A stretch of DNA of 9,953 nucleotides from an uncultured Lachnospiraceae bacterium (GTDB taxonomy: Bacteria > Bacillota_A > Clostridia > Lachnospirales > Lachnospiraceae): the NCBI GenBank assembly GCA_902783205.1, contig CACZQE010000258.1, forward strand, positions 1 to 9,953, in the 5' to 3' direction. The notes below the pieces were generated by a model. The model made no database searches. It was not told where the DNA came from and was given only the letters and a program-made list of their open reading frames with translations. Below, in pieces: positions 6,778 to 9,953 of the stretch. Position numbers and translations under genes: made by a program. The number at the start of each line of letters is the position of its first letter. The stretch's first letter is position 1.

Positions 6778-6820
6778 TTGCAGACCGGGCATCACCATAA
6801 AGGGGAAAGGAGACACTATA

Positions 6821-8797
6821 ATGAGAATTGTTGACCTGTTAAAAAAGGATGCCATTATCCTGAATGCACAGATCGGGAACAAAGATCAGATGATCGACAC
6901 CCTGATCGCGCTTCATGATAAGGTGGGCAACATCAGCAGCAGAGATGAATACAAAGCCGGCATCATGAAAAGAGAGGCTGAGGGCCCGACAGCGATCGGA
7001 GACGGAATCTGTATTCCGCATTCCAAGAACGATGCGGTTATCCAGCCGGGTATCGCTTCTGTTACGATTCCCGAAGGAATTGACTGCCAGGCGCTTGACG
7101 GAGGTCTTTCCAAGCTCTTCTTCATGATCGCTGCACCGGCTACCGGTTCCGACGTACATCTGGAGGCGCTGGCAAGACTGTCAACCATCCTGATGGACGG
7201 CGCTTTCCGCGAGAAACTCCTTGCGGCAAAGACACCGGAGGAATATCTGGCAGCTATCGATGAGAAAGAAACACAGAAGTTTGGCGCAGCAGAGGAAGCT
7301 CCCGCAGAGGCAGCTCCGGCAGCTGCAGCAGCACCCAGGGCAGAAGGCGGCTATCGCATTCTGGCTGTTACAGCATGTCCCACAGGTATTGCTCATACCT
7401 ATATGGCAGCTGAGTCCCTTGAAGAGAAGGGTAAGGAAATGGGCTATCCGCTGAAGGCTGAGACAAACGGTTCCGGCGGTGCCAAGAATGTACTGACAAA
7501 AGAAGAAATCGCAGCTTGTGACGGTATCATCATCGCAGCTGACAAGAATGTCGAGATGGCACGTTTCGACGGAAAACCTGTTGTAAAGACCAAGGTACAG
7601 GATGGTATCCACAAACCGCAGGAGCTGATCGAAAAGATCATCAACGGCGAAGCACCCATCTATCACCATACCGGTGAGGCTGCAGCAGATGAAGGCGAAA
7701 ACGAGAGCTTCGGACATCAGCTTTACAAGCACCTGATGAACGGTGTATCTCACATGCTTCCCTTCGTAATCGGCGGCGGTATTCTGATCGCCCTTGCATT
7801 CCTTTTTGACGATTACAGCATCAACCCGGCTAACTTCGGTAAGAACACACCTCTTGCAGCAGTCCTGAAGACTGCCGGCGAGTACGCATTTAACTTTATG
7901 CTTCCGATCCTGGCAGGTTACATTGCCATGAGTATCGCTGACAGACCAGGTCTTATGCCCGGTTTCGTAGGCGGATGGATCGCTGCTCAGGGAACTTCCT
8001 TCAACAGTATCATCGCCAGTGTAAAGGGTGATGAGGCTGCAGTTGTATCCGGCGGTTTCATCGGCGCTTTATTTGCAGGTTTTGTAGCAGGTTATCTTGT
8101 ACTCGGTCTCAAGAAGATCACAGAAAAGATGCCTGCATCCATGGATGGTCTGAGACCTATGCTGATCTACCCGGTCGGCGGCCTGGCACTGATCATGGCA
8201 GTTATGTTTGCTGTCAACCCCTTCTTCGCATGGCTGAATACACTTCTGGCTAATGCACTGGGATCTCTTGGCGGCGCAAATGCTGTTCTCCTCGGAGCAG
8301 TAGTAGGCGGTATGATGTCCATCGACATGGGCGGCCCGTTCAACAAGGCTTCCTACGTATTCGGTACGGCGGCGCTGGCAACAGCGACAGAGGCAAGCCC
8401 CCAGGGCTTCATGATCATGGCTGCAGTTATGGCAGGCGGAATGGTTCCTCCGATCGCTATCGCTATCTCCTCTTGGTTATTCAAGACCAAGTTCACGGAT
8501 AATGACCGTGCAAATGCTCCGGTTAATGCGATCATGGGTCTCTGCTTCATTTCCGAGGCAGCTATCCCCTACGCTGCAGGAGATCCGGGACATGTCATCC
8601 CCTCCTGTGTAATAGGATCTGCAGTAGCAGGCGCTCTGTCCATGCTGTTCGGATGTACTCTCCGTGCTCCTCATGGCGGAATCTTCGTTATCCCGACCAT
8701 CGGAAATCCGGTTATGTACCTCTTTGCACTTCTGATCGGCTCTGTAGTAGGAGCAGTTCTTCTGGGTGTTCTCAGAAAAGATGTTACAGCTAAATAA
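6821..8797 (+). CDS. fruA: Fructose PTS permease, fused EIIABC
   Basis: This 658-residue protein combines all three enzyme II domains for fructose uptake with concomitant phosphorylation to fructose-1-phosphate. The EIIA domain (about 1-148) has the phosphorylated histidine His67 in ICIPHSKN. An Ala/Pro/Glu-rich linker (156-173) leads to the EIIB domain (about 177-277), with the phosphocysteine Cys186 in TACPTGIAHTYMAAE. The membrane EIIC domain (about 300-655) shows GGPFNKASYVFG (504-515), FISEAAIPYAA (576-586) and APHGGIF (616-622). Domain order and length match FruA of Firmicutes; a mannose/2-O-glycerate-type paralogue is less likely given fruK next to it. AAAGGAG (6806-6812) lies 8 nt before the ATG. 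It needs phosphate from a true HPr, which is not the HPr-like protein in this window. It is followed by a strong terminator. Codon choice is markedly biased, as expected for a highly expressed gene. Confidence 0.96.
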   Translation: MRIVDLLKKDAIILNAQIGNKDQMIDTLIALHDKVGNISSRDEYKAGIMKREAEGPTAIGDGICIPHSKNDAVIQPGIASVTIPEGIDCQALDGGLSKLFFMIAAPATGSDVHLEALARLSTILMDGAFREKLLAAKTPEEYLAAIDEKETQKFGAAEEAPAEAAPAAAAAPRAEGGYRILAVTACPTGIAHTYMAAESLEEKGKEMGYPLKAETNGSGGAKNVLTKEEIAACDGIIIAADKNVEMARFDGKPVVKTKVQDGIHKPQELIEKIINGEAPIYHHTGEAAADEGENESFGHQLYKHLMNGVSHMLPFVIGGGILIALAFLFDDYSINPANFGKNTPLAAVLKTAGEYAFNFMLPILAGYIAMSIADRPGLMPGFVGGWIAAQGTSFNSIIASVKGDEAAVVSGGFIGALFAGFVAGYLVLGLKKITEKMPASMDGLRPMLIYPVGGLALIMAVMFAVNPFFAWLNTLLANALGSLGGANAVLLGAVVGGMMSIDMGGPFNKASYVFGTAALATATEASPQGFMIMAAVMAGGMVPPIAIAISSWLFKTKFTDNDRANAPVNAIMGLCFISEAAIPYAAGDPGHVIPSCVIGSAVAGALSMLFGCTLRAPHGGIFVIPTIGNPVMYLFALLIGSVVGAVLLGVLRKDVTAK

Positions 8798-8806
8798 ATA
8801 AAAGTT

Positions 8807-8826
8807 CAGCCGGAAATAACCGGCTG
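8807..8826 (+). repeat. GC-rich hairpin after fruA without a U-tract
   Basis: CAGCCGG (8807-8813) and CCGGCTG (8820-8826) form a perfect 7-bp stem with a 6-nt AT-rich loop, 9 nt after the fruA stop. No T-run follows, so it is not an intrinsic terminator by itself. It may protect the mRNA 3' end or assist the terminator 12 nt downstream. Confidence 0.6.
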
Positions 8827-8838
8827 TAACGGTCACGG

Positions 8839-8880
8839 AACTGCTGTCAGACGAATCCTTCGTCCGGCAGCAGTTTTTTT
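8839..8880 (+). terminator. Strong Rho-independent terminator of the fru module
   Basis: AACTGCTG (8839-8846) pairs with CAGCAGTT (8868-8875); an inner stem GACGAA/TTCGTC (8850-8855 with 8859-8864) closes a 3-nt loop, separated from the outer stem by a small 3x3 internal loop. A run of seven Ts (8874-8880) ends the structure. This isolates fruK-fruA from the phosphatase gene. Confidence 0.9.
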
Positions 8881-8911
8881 GTTCCCCGGCCCGGTCCGGC
8901 GGCCCGGAAGG

Positions 8912-8940
8912 TTGACTTTCTAATAACAAGAAATTATAAT
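8912..8940 (+). promoter_or_regulatory. Near-consensus promoter of the tyrosine phosphatase gene
   Basis: TTGACT (8912-8917) and a perfect TATAAT (8935-8940) are spaced exactly 17 bp apart, with an AT-rich spacer. Transcription would start near 8947, giving a leader of about 36 nt. The promoter sits directly after the fru terminator and a short GC-rich run (8884-8907). Confidence 0.85.
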
Positions 8941-8972
8941 TAGTATGAGTAATAATCGAAATACATTTTAGT

Positions 8973-8977
8973 GGGGG
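8973..8977 (+). promoter_or_regulatory. Ribosome binding site that decides the phosphatase start
   Basis: GGGGG ends 5 nt before the ATG at 8983. The alternative in-frame GTG at 8971 overlaps this site and has only an AT-rich stretch upstream with no Shine-Dalgarno match, so it is rejected. Confidence 0.7.
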
Positions 8978-8982
8978 TCAAT

Positions 8983-9864
8983 ATGAGTTTTATGAATGAA
9001 CTGCCTCTTACAGGCGTAAAAAATGCGAGAGATCTTGGCGGTATTATGACAGCAGACGGTAAGCGCATCAAGGATAAAAAGCTGATCCGCAGCGGCGCTC
9101 TGTGTGGTGCGACCGGAGAAGACTTAAGAATCCTTTTTGAAGATTATGATGTGAAGACTGTGATCGACCTGCGTACCGCAAGGGAGAGAAAGCTGATGCC
9201 CAATCCCTGCATGCCGGACATCTCCGAGATCTGGAATCCTCTTTACATGGAGGATATTCAGGGCCTTGGCGTATTCAAGCCCGATGATACGGATATTCTG
9301 ATGAACCGTCTGAAATCCATGTTTATCCTTGATACGGACCGTGAGATCCTGCGGGAAGACGCTGCAAAGCAGGTACGTGACATGGTCGTGACGGACGGTT
9401 TTGATCCGGAAGCCAGCATGGCAAGATTATATCAGAAGTTTGTTAACAATCAGATCATCCAGAAACAGGTGAAACAGTTCTTCTCCATCATTGCCAACAG
9501 AAGGGGCGGAGCTATTTTATGGCACTGTACCGCAGGCAAGGACAGGACAGGCGTGATCACAGCCCTTCTCCTGCATGTGCTGGGTGTACCCAAAGAAACC
9601 ATTATTGCCAATTATGAGCTTTCCGCAGAGTCCTCAGAGGATGCGGTTGATTTCCTGCTGGGACAGATGTTCCCCGGAAACACGGCAGAGGCAGAAAAGC
9701 TCAGAAGCCTTGCAAAACCGCTTTTCGGTGTAAAAACATGCTATATCAGGTCCTTCTTCGATGCGGTTGAGCGTGATTACGTCAGTGTGGATAATTATCT
9801 GCAGAAAGCAATCGAGATCCATGTGGACAATGCAGTCAGACTGCGTTCACTTTATCTGGATTAA
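8983..9864 (+). CDS. Tyrosine-protein phosphatase, Y_phosphatase3 / IphP-like
   Basis: The 293-residue product has the full signature of the Y_phosphatase3 group of cysteine-based phosphatases. These are NARDLGG near the N-terminus (14-20), IDLRTARE (61-68), and the active-site P-loop HCTAGKDRTG (181-190), with nucleophile Cys182 and phosphate-binding Arg188. Members hydrolyse phosphotyrosine and sometimes phosphoserine or phosphoinositides; the substrate here is unknown. No signal peptide or membrane segment is visible, so it is probably cytoplasmic, where it could act on tyrosine-phosphorylated proteins. It has its own strong promoter and lies just after the fructose PTS genes, but the intervening terminator argues against co-regulation. 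The ATG at 8983 is chosen over GTG 8971 on ribosome-binding-site grounds. A further gene may follow 42 bp downstream. Confidence 0.92.
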   Translation: MSFMNELPLTGVKNARDLGGIMTADGKRIKDKKLIRSGALCGATGEDLRILFEDYDVKTVIDLRTARERKLMPNPCMPDISEIWNPLYMEDIQGLGVFKPDDTDILMNRLKSMFILDTDREILREDAAKQVRDMVVTDGFDPEASMARLYQKFVNNQIIQKQVKQFFSIIANRRGGAILWHCTAGKDRTGVITALLLHVLGVPKETIIANYELSAESSEDAVDFLLGQMFPGNTAEAEKLRSLAKPLFGVKTCYIRSFFDAVERDYVSVDNYLQKAIEIHVDNAVRLRSLYLD

Positions 9865-9906
9865 GGAGAACAGTTGCTTCTGCGGCCTTGAAAGGGGGCG
9901 CTGTCA

Positions 9907-9953
9907 TTGAGATTCGAGATAAGTGAAGTGATGCGCCAGGACCGGGTAATGGA
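9907..9953 (+). CDS. Possible 5' end of a further gene, cut by the window edge
   Basis: A frame opens with TTG at 9907, preceded at 8 nt by AAGGGGG (9892-9898), and stays open to the end; a downstream in-frame ATG lies at 9931 with no good ribosome binding site. The visible peptide would be about 15 residues, MRFEISEVMRQDRVM. The MRxDR-like start faintly recalls NimA-type pyridoxamine-phosphate-oxidase-like flavoproteins, but 15 residues cannot support that and no function is assigned. I see no terminator between it and the phosphatase gene, so the two could share a transcript. Confidence 0.4.
   Translation, partial: MRFEISEVMRQDRVM

Noticed and set aside
7181..7753. 190-codon antisense open frame within fruA, rich in Cys and Ser.
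   Set aside because: Cys-rich composition is the reverse complement of Ala/Gly/Glu codons in the FruA linker and EIIB domain; no independent support.

Overview
The window looks like a chromosomal housekeeping region of a low- to mid-GC Firmicute, most likely a Lachnospiraceae-type Clostridium relative. This rests on the gene order (ROK glucokinase, murB, rapZ, whiA, HPr-like), near-consensus sigma-A type promoters, strong GGAGG ribosome binding sites and Rho-independent terminators. The assignment is inferred from protein content and synteny only. All but one of the complete genes lie on the + strand.

Layout. The 3' end of a ROK-family sugar kinase (to 268) ends at a strong terminator (311-340). 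A promoter near 355-383 then starts a tightly packed operon: murB (444-1370), rapZ (1367-2239, overlapping murB by 4 bp), whiA (2252-3208) and an 86-residue HPr-like gene (3229-3489). This resembles the Bacillus yvcJ-yvcK-yvcL-crh cluster, with yvcK missing. A convergent minus-strand gene (3549-4403) encodes a zinc-ribbon, single-pass membrane protein; its stop codon lies inside its terminator hairpin. Two divergent near-consensus promoters follow at 4447-4475 and 4544-4572. The rightward one drives an AI-2E/UPF0118 family membrane protein (4620-5801), followed after 31 bp by a fructose module: fruK, 1-phosphofructokinase (5833-6741), and fruA, a three-domain fructose PTS IIABC permease (6821-8797). 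A strong terminator (8839-8880) closes that module. A Y_phosphatase3-type tyrosine phosphatase gene (8983-9864) then follows under a near-perfect promoter (8912-8940). The last ~50 bases may hold the beginning of another gene.

How the genes relate. FruA imports fructose as fructose-1-phosphate and FruK converts it to fructose-1,6-bisphosphate. That metabolite is the classical activator of HPr kinase, which phosphorylates HPr/Crh at Ser46. The HPr-like protein here keeps Ser46 but has Asp where the phosphotransfer His15 should be, so it is predicted to act as a Crh-like regulatory protein and not as a PTS phosphocarrier. A true HPr must be encoded elsewhere to feed FruA. MurB and RapZ/WhiA tie the first operon to cell-wall synthesis and growth control.

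I see no mobile element, CRISPR array, tRNA or rRNA, and no clearly undescribed multi-gene system. The most notable points are the His-less HPr paralogue, the absence of yvcK, the uncharacterised zinc-ribbon membrane protein and the lack of a local fru regulator.
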